This document shows positions 53,401 to 63,867 of a stretch of 64,000 nucleotides of DNA, one piece after another. A model generated the notes under the pieces. The model was given only the letters and a program-made list of their open reading frames with translations, did not search any database and was not told where the DNA came from. The position numbers and the translations under genes are program-made. The stretch covers positions 289,396-353,395 of the forward strand of contig NMRB01000239.1 in NCBI GenBank assembly GCA_002633025.1, written 5' to 3'. How positions within the stretch are numbered: the first letter of the stretch is position 1; each line of letters begins with the position of its first letter. Source of the DNA: Notospermus geniculatus. Lineage: Eukaryota; Nemertea; Pilidiophora; Heteronemertea; Lineidae.

Positions 53401-55478
53401 ATTATCCTCACTGCCAGTGACTGGCCTGAAAAAGAACTTTTGATAGGCCTACAAGAACACTTCTGGAATCTCTACTAGAAAGTGCCTGAGGACCCCAATT
53501 GGGGTCGAAAATATGCGAAATTCAGACACGACTTTACTTATAATCATTTTGTGTGTCGTTTTTTGTGCTCTATGTTGGACAAACAGTTACAATGTACATA
53601 TGACCACCGATTGTTACCTAAAGCCATGGACAACATGACATGCATGAGAAATGCAGGCACAATGAAATTGCAAGTTTGGACTGCACAAGTTTGGGCAGTA
53701 AATGCCTCATAGGTCAACAAAAACATGATTTTCATGCACCCGTCTGCAAAAAAGTCTCAAAACGGCAGAAAGAGGGATCCCCCGACTGTAAAGCCAGCTA
53801 TCACCTCTCAGAACAAGTTCCAGAACTGGCCAGTTTACTTGTCATTCATTACGCAACAAGGGTATGAAACAATAACAGGTTTTTTTAAAGTGTAGCTTCC
53901 TACCAAACTCGAACCCAAGTAATGGACCCTCGCATAAGGCATCAATCGCCAACACTCAGGGGCAGCACGCCTTAACCACTAGGCCAAACCCACTGGGCCA
54001 AATCCCCATCTTGATTACGCAACAAGAGTTGAAAAACTGGTTTAGCTGGAACTTATTCCAAGAAGTGACATGCCTGATCTCTGCTGCCACTGGATGACTT
54101 CAGAAAAATCTCTGGGCCTAGCACATCTCTCTCTTCGATCATTACAATACCTACCCAGTAGGGTCCCATTTGTCACTCTCTGGGCCTAGCATAGCTCTCT
54201 TCGATCATTACAATACCTACCCAGTAGGGTCCCATTTGTCACTCTCTGGGCCTAGCATAGCTCTCTTCGATCATTACAATACCTACCTAGTAGGGTCCCA
54301 TTCTTCTCCTGAACAACTGTCACTGAGGCTAATACTAAGGGAACAATTGGAACAGCAGTATTTATTGTAAGACGTCCCGCAGCAGTAATCATCACAGGTT
54401 TCTCCCGGGATTAGATCGCCAGAAATGTTGAAGTAACTCGTGCAGTCTTCACTAGCGGAGACTGAAATGAAAACAACAGTTTCTGAGAAAAGAGGCAGAT
54501 GTGGGGGGGGGGGGGTCAGGGGTGGATCCAGGATTTGGGGAAAGAGGGGCGCCCTGTGCTCGGAACATTGAAATTTACGCCCAATTCCAGAATTTCACAG
54601 TCGATTTTACAGATTTGTTGGCCAAAAGGGGAGGCGCGCGCCTGGTGCACCCTCTCTGGATCCACGCCTGCAAGTGCCCCTTTTTATGCAAAATATGTTT
54701 TTACCATGATTTTGAGTGTTTTCAGATTGGGCATTGCCTCTTTATAATGCATTAGGCCTAGAAGTAGTCCCCCATCCTAGATCTGCCCCATCTGGAGTAG
54801 GCCAAGAATAGGGGGCCTACCTTAAAAACATCAGTGACTTAGACATGTCATCAGGTTGCGCTGGTGCCAGCCCCTCCACTCACAAGAGTCTGAAAAGGGC
54901 GGGCACAGGTTATCCCCAAGAGCCCGCCCAAGAACTGGGGCCTGTTGTCACAAGGTGGGCATTATGGGTGTGGTCCTCCTCTCCTCATAGCCTATTCCTA
55001 TACCGGTAGGCCTAGGGCCTATCTCATCAGACAAATCCCGCCATCACTAGGCCTATAACTAGGCCTAGCTTTGTTGGCAAAAAGCACCTTCCTTTCTATG
55101 ACGTTTTTAGCGCCACTTAGGCCTGACCACGTGCCCACCGGTCACAGCAACATCGCTTTGCACCATGGGATTACGTCATTATGCTAGCAGACGATCCAAA
55201 TCTCGTCTGCAGCCATTTTTTTGACACAACAATGGGATCGCAGTGAAATAGGCCAAAAAAGGCAAGACTGGCGAAAAATAAAGGTATATAATTACATGGA
55301 ATATGAAACAAGCGTTATATTTTGGATTATGATGTATTTACTAAAAAGATTTCGACCAATACCTACCATAATTTGGAGAAAATATCACAGCAAACGCACC
55401 CAACAATGTCAGCGGACAGGCCGCGAATCCCGTTCCTAGCACCGAAAATACCCGTCTAAAGCTCCCCAAATCCATCAT
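50499..55478 (-). CDS. Shisa-like gene with two alternative transmembrane exons
   Basis: Minus-strand exons: signal/anchor 55367-55478 (RVFSVLGTGFAACPLTLLGA, donor GTAGGT, phase 1); Cys 54287-54461 (EDCTSYFNISGD, CDDYCCGTSYNKYCCSNC); TM-a 52749-52870 (TIIQGVFIAFWFIIILLVWG, then KCPKKRKR); TM-b 51846-52018 (TIIQGVFIGLFLIGGVVVSA, then a 36-residue juxtamembrane stretch); tail 50499-51058 (185 residues, Pro/Ser-rich, stop after HYNQIT). Both TM exons enter in phase 2 and leave in phase 1, so either gives an open product (322 or 339 residues); using both breaks the frame. Both begin STIIQGVFI, so they are tandem duplicates. The ectodomain fits Shisa. The tail contains PPLNPGY but no exact PPxY. 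A three-unit repeat copies the Cys-exon donor. Function is inferred only from family. Confidence 0.75.
51580..51680. repeat. Small inverted repeat CTCCCAACCTCATTCCCAGG
   Basis: CTCGCTCCCAACCTCATTCC/CAGG is loosely mirrored by CCTGGGATCGAGGTTGCTGAG. It lies in the intron between the tail and TM-b exons. Confidence 0.5.
52231..52403. mobile_element. AATAGGAGC MITE family, full copy
   Basis: AATAGGAGCTGTCAGTGAGT to CGGCTGACTGCTCCTATT. It lies between the two alternative TM exons of the Shisa-like gene. Confidence 0.85.
52520..52668. mobile_element. MITE between the two TM exons
   Basis: GCAGCCATCTTGCCATAATT plus AGGTCATCGCCATGG is mirrored by CTATGGTGATGACCT plus AATTTTGGCAAGATGGCTGC. Confidence 0.8.
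53487..53575. mobile_element. SINE-like retroposon relative, reverse orientation
   Basis: GACCCCAATTGGGGTCGAAA and TGTGTCGTTTTTTGTGCTC match the reverse of the retroposon at 11020-11155. Confidence 0.6.
53885..53992 (-). repeat. tRNA-like SINE head with long variable region
   Basis: The minus strand reads TTTGGCCTAGTGGTTAAGGCG (A-box) and, after a longer middle, TTGGGTTCGAGTTTGGTAG (B-box). The box spacing is longer than in a normal tRNA and acceptor pairing is poor, so I read it as a tRNA-derived SINE or pseudogene. Confidence 0.55.
54110..54300. repeat. 66-68 bp repeat, three units, over a splice donor
   Basis: CTCTGGGCCTAGCATAGCTC ... CAATACCTACCCAGTAGGGT repeats three times. The unit at about 54242 contains the real donor of the Cys exon (54286/54287), and the other two carry near copies of it (CTGG/GTAGGT on the minus strand). 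Reading past the first donor meets an in-frame TAG at once. Confidence 0.88.
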
Positions 55479-55479
55479 A

Positions 55480-56112
55480 GCTACGAAAATCCTGGGTCTA
55501 TGGACATTCTACAAAACTATCCCGACTTAGTCCACGCAAAATATTGGTCCTAAACCACGATCTGACGTCCAAAAGAAGATTTATTCGACGTGTACAATGT
55601 AGACGCATACACACAACTCGCCACTCCATTTTATTTCTATTTTGGTCTGGACTTGTTGGCAGGTGGGGAGGTCAGTGACGTCACTGTGTTCAACAGCCGT
55701 GTCGCAGCGTTGGCGACTCGTGAACCAGGGCATGGAGGTGGTGACGTCATCACCAAACCGTGTTGATGAGGGGAAACGCGGATGTGAAAAATGACACAGA
55801 ATGACCCCGAGAATGACTCAAGGCAATCACTACAGCCCTTTCTGCTGAATCTTAGTCAGGGTTGCGAAATTTCAAGAGGAAGGACAACAAATCACTCATC
55901 CTCTTATAAAAACATCTGTGTTCGATGAGGACTTCGGGTATCACTCGCAACAATAATTTTATTGGGTTACATTGTAGATGATTTATCACAGAATACCTTT
56001 ATTTAAAACAAGAGGTCGTTATGAAAAAAATCATATGTTTGCATATCTGCAAATATCTGCAAATGTTTGCATATTTGCATATCTAACAAAGTCTTACTCG
56101 CTGACAGTAAAC
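55480..56112. other. Intergenic, no gene seen
   Basis: Upstream flank of the Shisa-like gene at 50.5-55.5 kb, likely holding its promoter. No repeat or exon stands out. Confidence 0.35.
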
Positions 56113-56275
56113 AATAGAGAGGTTTAGAAATCAAACGATAAACGTAAACTTTACGACAACGTTTTTTTCATACTGCACATTATTAACCTGCCAGATTTTA
56201 CATTGCATTTTCGGTACAAAAATAACGCTGTCGTTTACGTTTACGTTTATCGTTTGATTTTTAAACCTCTCTAAT
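56113..56275. mobile_element. AGGTTTAGAAATCAAACGAT MITE (copy 2)
   Basis: AGAGAGGTTTAGAAATCAAACG on the left and CGTTTGATTTTTAAACCTCTCT on the right; inner CGTAAAC/GTTTACG arms. Confidence 0.88.
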
Positions 56276-56899
56276 AACAGGCGATATTCTCCTTCACATT
56301 CTCAAAAATATGGGAAAACTACACACAAGTCAAAAGTCATGGTCATGGTCACTGTCACATTCCCTTGGTGGCTGTTCATTTTCGTCACTTGAGGAATCTG
56401 AGTTGTGATTCGATTTTCTCGTGCAATCATTGGGTTGTGGCCACGACACCCATAATAATGAAGAACATTCTTCACGTTTTCCTGAACAACTGGTGATTAT
56501 GTTTTAACGGCTTTGGCGGCCCATATGCATCTCACTGGTAAAGAGCCTCCTGGGTGGCGGCGGGGTCGGCGCCTTTGGAGTGGGGGTCGAAATTTGGCAA
56601 GTTTGTCGGTAGAAGGTGGGAATCACCGACCGGTTTGGGCTGAAAATGACAGAATTGGTTGAGTAACATACCAAGGTCGATCACGTGAGGGCATGATATA
56701 GCCTCAACGGGAGACCTACATCTCAAAAAGCAACCCCACGGAGACAGTGTACACGAATCACACGCCACATGCTAGCGAGAAATCGTGAGTTCGAGCACTT
56801 TCAAGACTCGCAATATGGCGTCCAGACGCCACAAATGACAAAGATCGTTCCCATCAATATTAGCTGACTGCAATACATGTACTTCCTAAGGCCCTCCAA

Positions 56900-56940
56900 T
56901 AAAGTCACCGGGGGTTCGAATCCCTGTCGGACCAACTCAA
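56900..56940 (+). repeat. tRNA 3'-half fragment
   Basis: GGGGGTTCGAATCCCTGTCG (T arm with B-box) is followed by GACCA. No D arm or anticodon arm can be fitted upstream, so it is a fragment or SINE part. Confidence 0.45.
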
Positions 56941-57191
56941 CATTTTTCCATCTTTACTTGCAGGTCTCGCTCGACTTGAAAATGAGACACTGGCAAACAT
57001 CTTTTCGACATCCACAGCCGTCACTCCCATCCAAGGTAAGAACAGCTTGACTTGTTCATCGTTCAAATTCTTCTCTTATACCAGTTCATTATTCCTAATT
57101 TTGACAAATAATTTGTGAATATTTGGAATAATGAACTCGTAATTCAGTCTTTCGTTTTTCTACTTCCACTATCATACGTTTATGACAAAGT

Positions 57192-59835
57192 TCAACGTGA
57201 TCGACGGGGGGCTATACCTACCCCTGTAATTGGTGGCAACGTCCCCCGCCTATTTAGCATTTTTCGGAGCGGGGGTTCCCTTTTCCTTGACTCTTCATCC
57301 CGTTCTTGGTCTTTGACCGGTTCCGGTTCTGCCTCAGGAATCACTGGTTCCGGTTCCGGTTTTTCCGTGTCCGGTTCTGGAACCGCCGGTTCCGGTGTTG
57401 GTTCACCTTCCGGTTGGTGTTCCCGCTCCGGCTCTTCCATAAAACTTCGTTCATGCGTTTTGATTGGTTCTTTACGGTCGATCTTTACATCTTCCCCTGA
57501 AAGTGGTGAGATCAGACAATGTTGTGATTCAAACCGTTAACCAGAACAGCCTGATTTGCAAAGATGAAACTAAGATCAAAGTTGTCAGCAAGCAAAATCG
57601 TCATCGCCAATATGACGCATTTACAACATGAAACGTTGCCGTGGTCTGCAATGTCCCAGCATCTCAAATTTGCCGTTGCCGTAGGCCAACGCCCTACACG
57701 GCAGCGATCAGACTGCCTAAAGCCAGCCGCACACTGGAGCTATCTGCTGAGCAAATGGTCTCGAATGACGTTTTGCTCAGCAGATAGCACCAGTGTGCGG
57801 CAGGCTATACTTGTTCTAGAAATTCTCCACTAGATTCCTAGATGTGCAATTTAAGGAGTTACCGGCCACCTATGCCTATTTCATACCTGTTGCTTTGTCC
57901 TTTATTTTTTCGCATACGATCGCCAGCAGGACTAATACCACTGCAAACACCGCAGCGCCACCTACGACCCCGACTACAATTCCAACATTCCTCCTGGAAG
58001 TATTATTGGTCAAAACTTGTCAACACCTTCGCTGGGAACAAGAGCTATGTCCAGACTACGCCCGGTTGCACCAGCTCTGCTCAAAGCTACGTTTGAGGTT
58101 GACCTCAACTAAGTAATATGATTTGCCATACAACTTGCATCCTGAAGAAGCCACGTCCTCTTAGCTCCCTAACGTGAAGTAAGCCTATCATCTTTGCCAA
58201 CTTACGGCGACACGGTACCACTCTGGTCGGCCGGCATGGCGTCCAGACGCCGCGACGCCCTAGTATTTTCAGTAAATGCAACGCAGTTTTGTTTCAGAGT
58301 CTGGTGACAACTTACTGCAAAGGTCAGTCTCACCTCTGAGCGGTGATAACGGCGTCCAGACGCCAAGATGAGCTGTGAAAGAATAGACCCTGAGTGCAAC
58401 CGAACAACCCTTAACAATTGGGAGAAGTCGGGTTCGCAAGTCAGAATCAATTTACTACACCGACCAACATTGGTGTATGTATAATGAACTAAGTCAATCT
58501 GCTCTTACGGGGACCATTGTATAATTGATAGTAAACAAAGCTAGAAATCAATCGGACAATTTGTCTTGGATGCGCGACGGCGGAAGACATGGTCATTTTC
58601 TCGACGTCAATGAATTCAAGTGGGAGAGGGTCAGAAATAGAAGTTCGGCCTTCGGATAGAATGATGCCGAAATCTTGTGTGGGATTTTCAACCAGATCGA
58701 TTTGATATTGTCAACTGCGCTGAGGGATCATAAGTGATCTGATATTGAGTTGTTGAGCTGCTTGCTCATGACGATACTGGTACTGCACGTGGTAGACCTA
58801 CATCAGCGCCTGTCCGTGGTTCGATCGCCGGTCGAACTCACCCTACCATAAGGTGACTCTCTTTAACAGCGCTAGTTTTCTCCAGGTCCTCCGCTTTTTC
58901 TCCTGTCGTCCAATTTTGTCTATAGAGCTATGATGCCGTATTTGTCGCTCAGCTTTCGGTATCATGCTCAAGTAGAGTAGCGTGTGCACGGAAAAGGTGC
59001 CGCTCCAACGTGACAGTTTTCTATCGAAATTTTGCTGTCAGATAGTCAATAATTGCTGTCGTACAGTACTGTATGACAGCAGTTATTGTTGTCTGGCAGC
59101 AATAATTGACTATCTGACAGCAAACTTTCGATAGAAAACTGTCACGTTGAGATGTGTCACTTTCCACTGCGCATGCTTGACCCGGGATTCGATATTTTCA
59201 ACTTACCATGCCTCATCCTGGGTCGTACACGGCGTACCCCCAGTATAGTTGGTACTATAGCAGTATTCCGTACAGCAGTATTTCAGGGCGCTTGTCCTGC
59301 AGCAGTAGACGTCACAGTCAAAAGATGGCCGGGTGTAACCTGTGCCGTCAGTGTACTCCGTGCAGGTTTCGGCCGCAAGTGATCCTGAGGAGGAAAAAGT
59401 GAACGTAGGAAAAAATACGGTAGGATAGGCCTATTAGAATAGGAGCTGTCAGTCAGTTGACCTATAGGTGTCACTACGGTAGAATTCAATGCCATGCGAA
59501 TTCATGGTTGATTGAGCACCAATCAGGAGAATTTTCTATTGTTGTTCCGCTAGAACTTTTCTGCCATCTTTTGGCGATAGCGCGACTTACTGTTCCTATT
59601 ACACCAAAGCTTCTGTCCTAGTCTTTATTTCGGTCACTGGTGAAAGCAGAGCGTACCCCCGGACCAGGTAGGCCTACTTGACTCCCAACAAAAGTGAAAG
59701 ACAGACTGGATCGACGGCAAATTGGTAGAGAAAAATCACACAAAAAATGAAAATCTTACCTGTGAAAAGCGACAAAAGTATCGAAAGACATGGCAGTAAG
59801 GCCAATATCTGCAGCTTCCTCACCCAAAAAGACAT
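57192..59835 (-). CDS. Shisa-like membrane protein with Glu/Pro-rich tail
   Basis: Minus-strand exons: signal 59760-59835 (KLQILALLPCLSILLSLFTG); Cys 59207-59384 (ETCTEYTDGTGYTRPSFDCD, then VYCCRTSALKYCCTEYC); TM 57887-57993 (VGIVVGVVGGAAVFAVVLVL, then CEKIKDKA); tail 57192-57496 (about 100 residues with repeated EPEP, PEPD and PEAEP, then LRKMLNRRG and stop after RRSR). Phases are 1, 2 and 1; total 221 codons plus stop. Of the genes in the window, its ectodomain order C-x-x-Y-x-D-G...F-x-C-D...CC...YCC fits Shisa most cleanly. The tail is acidic and Pro-rich, unlike the basic tail of the 26-31 kb gene, so partners probably differ. The AGTCCAAGTCAACC element begins about 75 bp upstream of the start codon and may form part of the promoter. 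Confidence 0.78.
57718..57812. repeat. 94 bp hairpin in the TM-tail intron of the Shisa-like gene
   Basis: AGCCAGCCGCACACTGGAGC plus TATCTGCTGAGCAAA is mirrored by TTTGCTCAGCAGATA plus GCACCAGTGTGCGGCAGGCT. Confidence 0.85.
59012..59152. mobile_element. Hairpin MITE, AACGTGACAGTTTTCTATCG
   Basis: AACGTGACAGTTTTCTATCG with GCTGTCAGATAGTCAATAAT is mirrored by ATTATTGACTATCTGACAGC and CGATAGAAAACTGTCACGTT. The centre CAGTACTG is itself palindromic. Confidence 0.9.
59438..59600. mobile_element. AATAGGAGC MITE family, full copy
   Basis: AATAGGAGCTGTCAGTCAGT to CGACTTACTGTTCCTATT. It lies between the signal and Cys exons of the Shisa-like gene. Confidence 0.82.
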
Positions 59836-59910
59836 TTTACAACTTCATGGTGCACCATAACGCGCAAGACGTTCGTCGCTGATGTCAACTCAAGCTTTCG
59901 CCATGTTGAC

Positions 59911-60185
59911 TGGTATAGTCCAAGTCAACCTAACTTCAACATGGGCAAAATGTCAGGCCTGTGCAACGGACACCATAAAGTGAACACAATGATTAAACCA
60001 CAAACCACAGTAGGCCTTATTTACCATTTGACTGAACACAACCTTGAATTTGCAAAACCCCCATGTGAAGAACCAAGTTACCCTAATGATATATTAGGTA
60101 AATGCGACATGGATTATTTACCACTGACCTGCGTTTTCAAGCTTGACACTTTGCTTATGTTGAAGTTAGGTTGACTTGGACTATA
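59911..60185. mobile_element. MITE upstream of the 57-60 kb Shisa-like gene
   Basis: TATAGTCCAAGTCAACCTAA plus CTTCAACAT is mirrored by ATGTTGAAGTTAGG plus TTGACTTGGACTATA. It contains a 77-residue frame without domains. Confidence 0.82.
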
Positions 60186-61058
60186 TACACACAACGATAT
60201 CGGACTTATAGTTGACCAGCACCCCAAAGCAAGTTTGACGTACGCGTTGGCGTTTCTGGGGCTTTGCGAACATCCCCCCGAAACGCCAACGCGAAACCCA
60301 GACGCACTGTGCGACGCCACGGGGAGAGCACTGAAAAAAAGGATAGACGGTGTAACATTTGCCGATGTTCCCCGTTTTTTAGTGTTTTCCTCCTTTCTAA
60401 TGAGGACGTAGTGATAATAGAGAGCTAGAGAGACCATGACTGTTCAATAGAGCAGAATGAGGGGGACATTGACAGGCAGAGACGCTGGGAGACGCTACAC
60501 CGGTCGCGTTGGATTTAGGGACTTTACGAAAACTCTGTCCCGAAAATTGTCCGCCAATTGTTCATAGGACATCTTCGCCAGAATCCGTCAAATGTATCTC
60601 GAAGTAATTTTACTTTTCCGCGGGTTTCATATGCAATTCTATGCCAACTTGATGACAACGTACTTACTGCCTTTATTGTAACTGAATACACGACTATAAA
60701 CTACGTCAGTGCAATTACATGTATCTAGTTAATTAACTGTAATTACAAACTTTTTATTGTAAACAGACCCGATGCAAAAATAGATGCACCGGTGTCTAGT
60801 TCTGAATACACGTACTTATTTCCCGATAGGTAACAAGGAACAATTATGCAATCATTGGAAAAGAAATTGACGTTATTGTTGGCAACAAATTATTGAGATT
60901 GAAACCTACATGTGTGTGAGACAAAAGTAGTTTACAGTGAGAAGAATATCACGTCACACCGTTTATGGCAAATTATACAGTCTAGAATTTCTGTCTTTTG
61001 TCCTCTTATCATGGCACTCCCGGTGCTCCTAACGTACTTAGTCGATGGGATGGTAGTT
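60186..61058. other. Intergenic, no gene seen
   Basis: A hairpin near 60238-60295 (GCGTTGGCGTTTC / GAAACGCCAACGC). Otherwise AT-rich sequence without exon features, running into the assembly gap. Confidence 0.4.
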
Positions 61059-61417
61059 NNNNNNNNNNNNNNNNNNNNNNNNNNNNNNNNNNNNNNNNNN
61101 NNNNNNNNNNNNNNNNNNNNNNNNNNNNNNNNNNNNNNNNNNNNNNNNNNNNNNNNNNNNNNNNNNNNNNNNNNNNNNNNNNNNNNNNNNNNNNNNNNNN
61201 NNNNNNNNNNNNNNNNNNNNNNNNNNNNNNNNNNNNNNNNNNNNNNNNNNNNNNNNNNNNNNNNNNNNNNNNNNNNNNNNNNNNNNNNNNNNNNNNNNNN
61301 NNNNNNNNNNNNNNNNNNNNNNNNNNNNNNNNNNNNNNNNNNNNNNNNNNNNNNNNNNNNNNNNNNNNNNNNNNNNNNNNNNNNNNNNNNNNNNNNNNNN
61401 NNNNNNNNNNNNNNNNN
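61059..61417. other. Assembly gap of 359 N
   Basis: A run of N; frames spanning it are not interpretable. Confidence 1.
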
Positions 61418-61896
61418 TTGTTCGAAGGTCACGAAGTCACCAATACTCAAGTTGCATTTCGTTCATCGCCGTTAGAAGGCACTACCATCACTGTTGTGGT
61501 TGTCGTGACGACATAGATGGCAATCGTGGCTCGCTTACGCTGATGTGCTCCGAGTAGCCACACTCCAGAGATTGCAGGATATTCCCGGATGTAGTAGGCC
61601 TACATAGGCCGCATCTTCCAAACAATGAGTTGCTTTCACTGAACAAACGAAAAGAAGGCCACGCTATTGAGAGAGATTTTGAGATTAATACAGATTGCGG
61701 CATTCCTGGCTTACCATCATTGCTGCCATACGCTCGGCCCCGACAAGCAGTCGGTAAGACGCGCTACCCAAGACGCTTTTGGATGGGATTGTGGGACCTG
61801 CCGCTTACGTACTGCACCGTGGGGAGAACACAGAACCAACAGAAGTAAAAGGATCTATGACACGGCAGAACTTGATACTCATAAACAAACTTCATC

Positions 61897-62502
61897 ATGG
61901 AAGGGGGCGGTGTTGTCGCCGATGTCTCCACCGACGTAAAGACAACATTTTTGAGCGAAAAAACAGACCCTTACAAACTCGAGGACACATCCGTGTATGA
62001 CCGCTTCTACGAATTCATATCATTTTTCGGAGGTTATATCATCATATGTTTCGTCGGTTTAGGAGTGTTTGGGAACATCCTAAGCATCGTGATATTTGTG
62101 AGGCAGCGTCGACGTGATAGCGCGAGTGCCGTCTACCTCGGGTGCCTGGCGGTGTCGGACCTGGGAAACCTCTTGACGGGCCTTGGCTTCTGGGAGCAGA
62201 CAAGCCTGTACTACATGTCATTTGGACGGATCAATTCCCCACGTGGATTGAACAACACAGGCTGCAAAATCCACACGTATGTTTGGTTCAACTGCCAGTT
62301 CTTGTCCGCGTGGATCATTATAGCTTTTTCAGTAGAAAGAGTAATTGCTGTTTTGCTACCCTTGAAAGCACAGAGCATCTTAACTACAAAAAGAAGAAAA
62401 AGAACACTTTTATTTTTGCTAGTTTTCTCACTGATAATTTGGTGTCATCCGGTGGTATTTTATAAGATACTAGCAAAGTACCCGTCAAATGACGGGTCAT
62501 GA
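61897..62502 (+). pseudogene. GPCR 5' half, ending after TM4
   Basis: Starts MEGGGVVADVSTDVKTTFLS and continues through TM1 (GVFGNILSIVIFV), TM2 (LAVSDLGNLLTG), TM3 (Cys at GCKIH, SVERV at its end) and TM4 (LFLLVFSLIIWCHP). It then runs into unrelated sequence (YKILAKYPSNDGS) and stops. The segment 61975-62470 is repeated at 62562-63056 with few differences. It lacks TM5-TM7 and cannot signal by itself. Its acidic, Thr-rich N-terminus looks like a natural extracellular end, so this may be the true start of the receptor, separated from the rest by a duplication or assembly fault. Confidence 0.75.
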
Positions 62503-63557
62503 AGCGCGGGGTGGTTCGGTTCCAGAATGTCAGTCCCATTAACCACGGTGGTCCTCTACAAAAACTCGAGGACACATCCGTGTATGACCGCTTCTACGAA
62601 TTCATATCATTTTTCGGAGGTTATATCATCATATGTTTCGTCGGTTTAGGAGTTTTTGGGAACATTCTAAGCATCGTGATATTTGTGAGGCAGCGTCGGC
62701 GTGATAGCGCGAGTGCCGTCTACCTCGGTTGCTTGGCGGTGTCGGACCTGGGTAACCTCTTGACGGGCCTTGGCTTCTGGGAGCAGACAAGCCTGTATTA
62801 CATGTCATTTGGACGGATCAATTCCCCACGTGGATTGAACAACATAGGCTGCAAAATCCACACGTATGTTTGGTTCAACTGCCAGTTCTTGTCCGCGTGG
62901 ATCATTATAGCTTTTTCAGTAGAAAGAGTAATTGCTGTTTTGCTACCCTTGGAAGCACAGAGCATTTTAACTACAAAAAGAAGAAAAAGAACACTTTTAT
63001 TTTTGCTAGTTTTCTCACTGATAATTTGGTGTCATCCGGTGGTATTTTATAAGATATATGGCCCGCATCCCCCAGGGCACCTTCATCGTCATACCTGTTT
63101 CTTTTCAATGTTTGACCAGCCGCAGTGGTACGTGTTAACATTTGCCACCCAGGTATTTTCTCTGTGTCAAGTCCTACCCTCCGTCATGATCACCGTGCTC
63201 AACATCATCATCATCGCTGGGATCAAGTCCAAAGATAAAACAGTATCAGGCGCCAAGGACGACATCCGCGCCAAAAAAGAGATGCGTTGTCTCGTCAACT
63301 TATTATCCGTTTCGACGGCGTACGTTGTCCTCATGTCGCCTTTCGTTGTGACGTGGTGTTACCAAGTCTACGAGACCATCTTCAGACAATGGAAGGGATG
63401 GAGTCCAAGCTACATTGACTTCGTGGTCGAACTGGCGGAGTTCTCGATCGTCATAACGTCTGTTAATTACAGTATTAACTTCATCATCTACACTATATCT
63501 TTAGATTTTTATCGAGAGGAGATGCGGAATTTGTTCAAGTGTCGCCGACAGGCCTAA
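62499..63557 (+). CDS. Class A (rhodopsin-type) GPCR, 352 residues
   Basis: Single open exon with seven hydrophobic segments: TM1 ~40-63 (GN at 54-55), TM2 ~74-95 (LAVSD at 79-83), TM3 ~119-142 (Cys118 before it; E-R-V at 142-144 in place of DRY), TM4 ~165-184, TM5 ~211-241, TM6 ~266-288, TM7 ~306-333 ending N-F-I-I-Y in place of NPxxY. Cys200 in the second extracellular loop can pair with Cys118. The intracellular end is short (FYREEMRNLFKCRRQA). The pattern suggests a peptide-type receptor, but I cannot name a ligand. The first 22 residues (MKRGVVRFQNVSPINHGGPL) come from the spacer between the two repeated halves and look unlike a normal receptor N-terminus. The start codon overlaps the stop of the upstream half as ATGA. 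Confidence 0.85.
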   Translation: MKRGVVRFQNVSPINHGGPLQKLEDTSVYDRFYEFISFFGGYIIICFVGLGVFGNILSIVIFVRQRRRDSASAVYLGCLAVSDLGNLLTGLGFWEQTSLYYMSFGRINSPRGLNNIGCKIHTYVWFNCQFLSAWIIIAFSVERVIAVLLPLEAQSILTTKRRKRTLLFLLVFSLIIWCHPVVFYKIYGPHPPGHLHRHTCFFSMFDQPQWYVLTFATQVFSLCQVLPSVMITVLNIIIIAGIKSKDKTVSGAKDDIRAKKEMRCLVNLLSVSTAYVVLMSPFVVTWCYQVYETIFRQWKGWSPSYIDFVVELAEFSIVITSVNYSINFIIYTISLDFYREEMRNLFKCRRQA

Positions 63558-63867
63558 GATTTTTCGGTGGTGCATGGAGGGTAAGGACAGCTACAAACGG
63601 AAGACACTCCTCCTCGAACCCCACGTGTGTTGTTTACGTCATTAGACTAGTTCGTGGGGCGTAGTATTTTGTATCTGTTCATTAGATTTTTCCATCAGGG
63701 CCGAAACCATAGCCTTATTGGTCTTTGTGATACGGAAGAGGCCATCTCAAGCTACTCATGTTCCTCACTTGGATAGGGTATTTTACTTGCCCTTGCAAAG
63801 GCACAAGGTACAAGGCACCACAGCTTACTGTCCCATGCAACAGATGTGAAGAGCCAAGAATGAAATC

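Noticed and set aside
54170-54370. Frame with repeated SLSGPSIALFDHYNTY
   Set aside because: A product of the 66 bp tandem repeat (66 is divisible by three), antisense to the Cys exon.
60912-61516. Frames of 172-187 residues across the second gap
   Set aside because: Same reason: the run of N removes stop codons.
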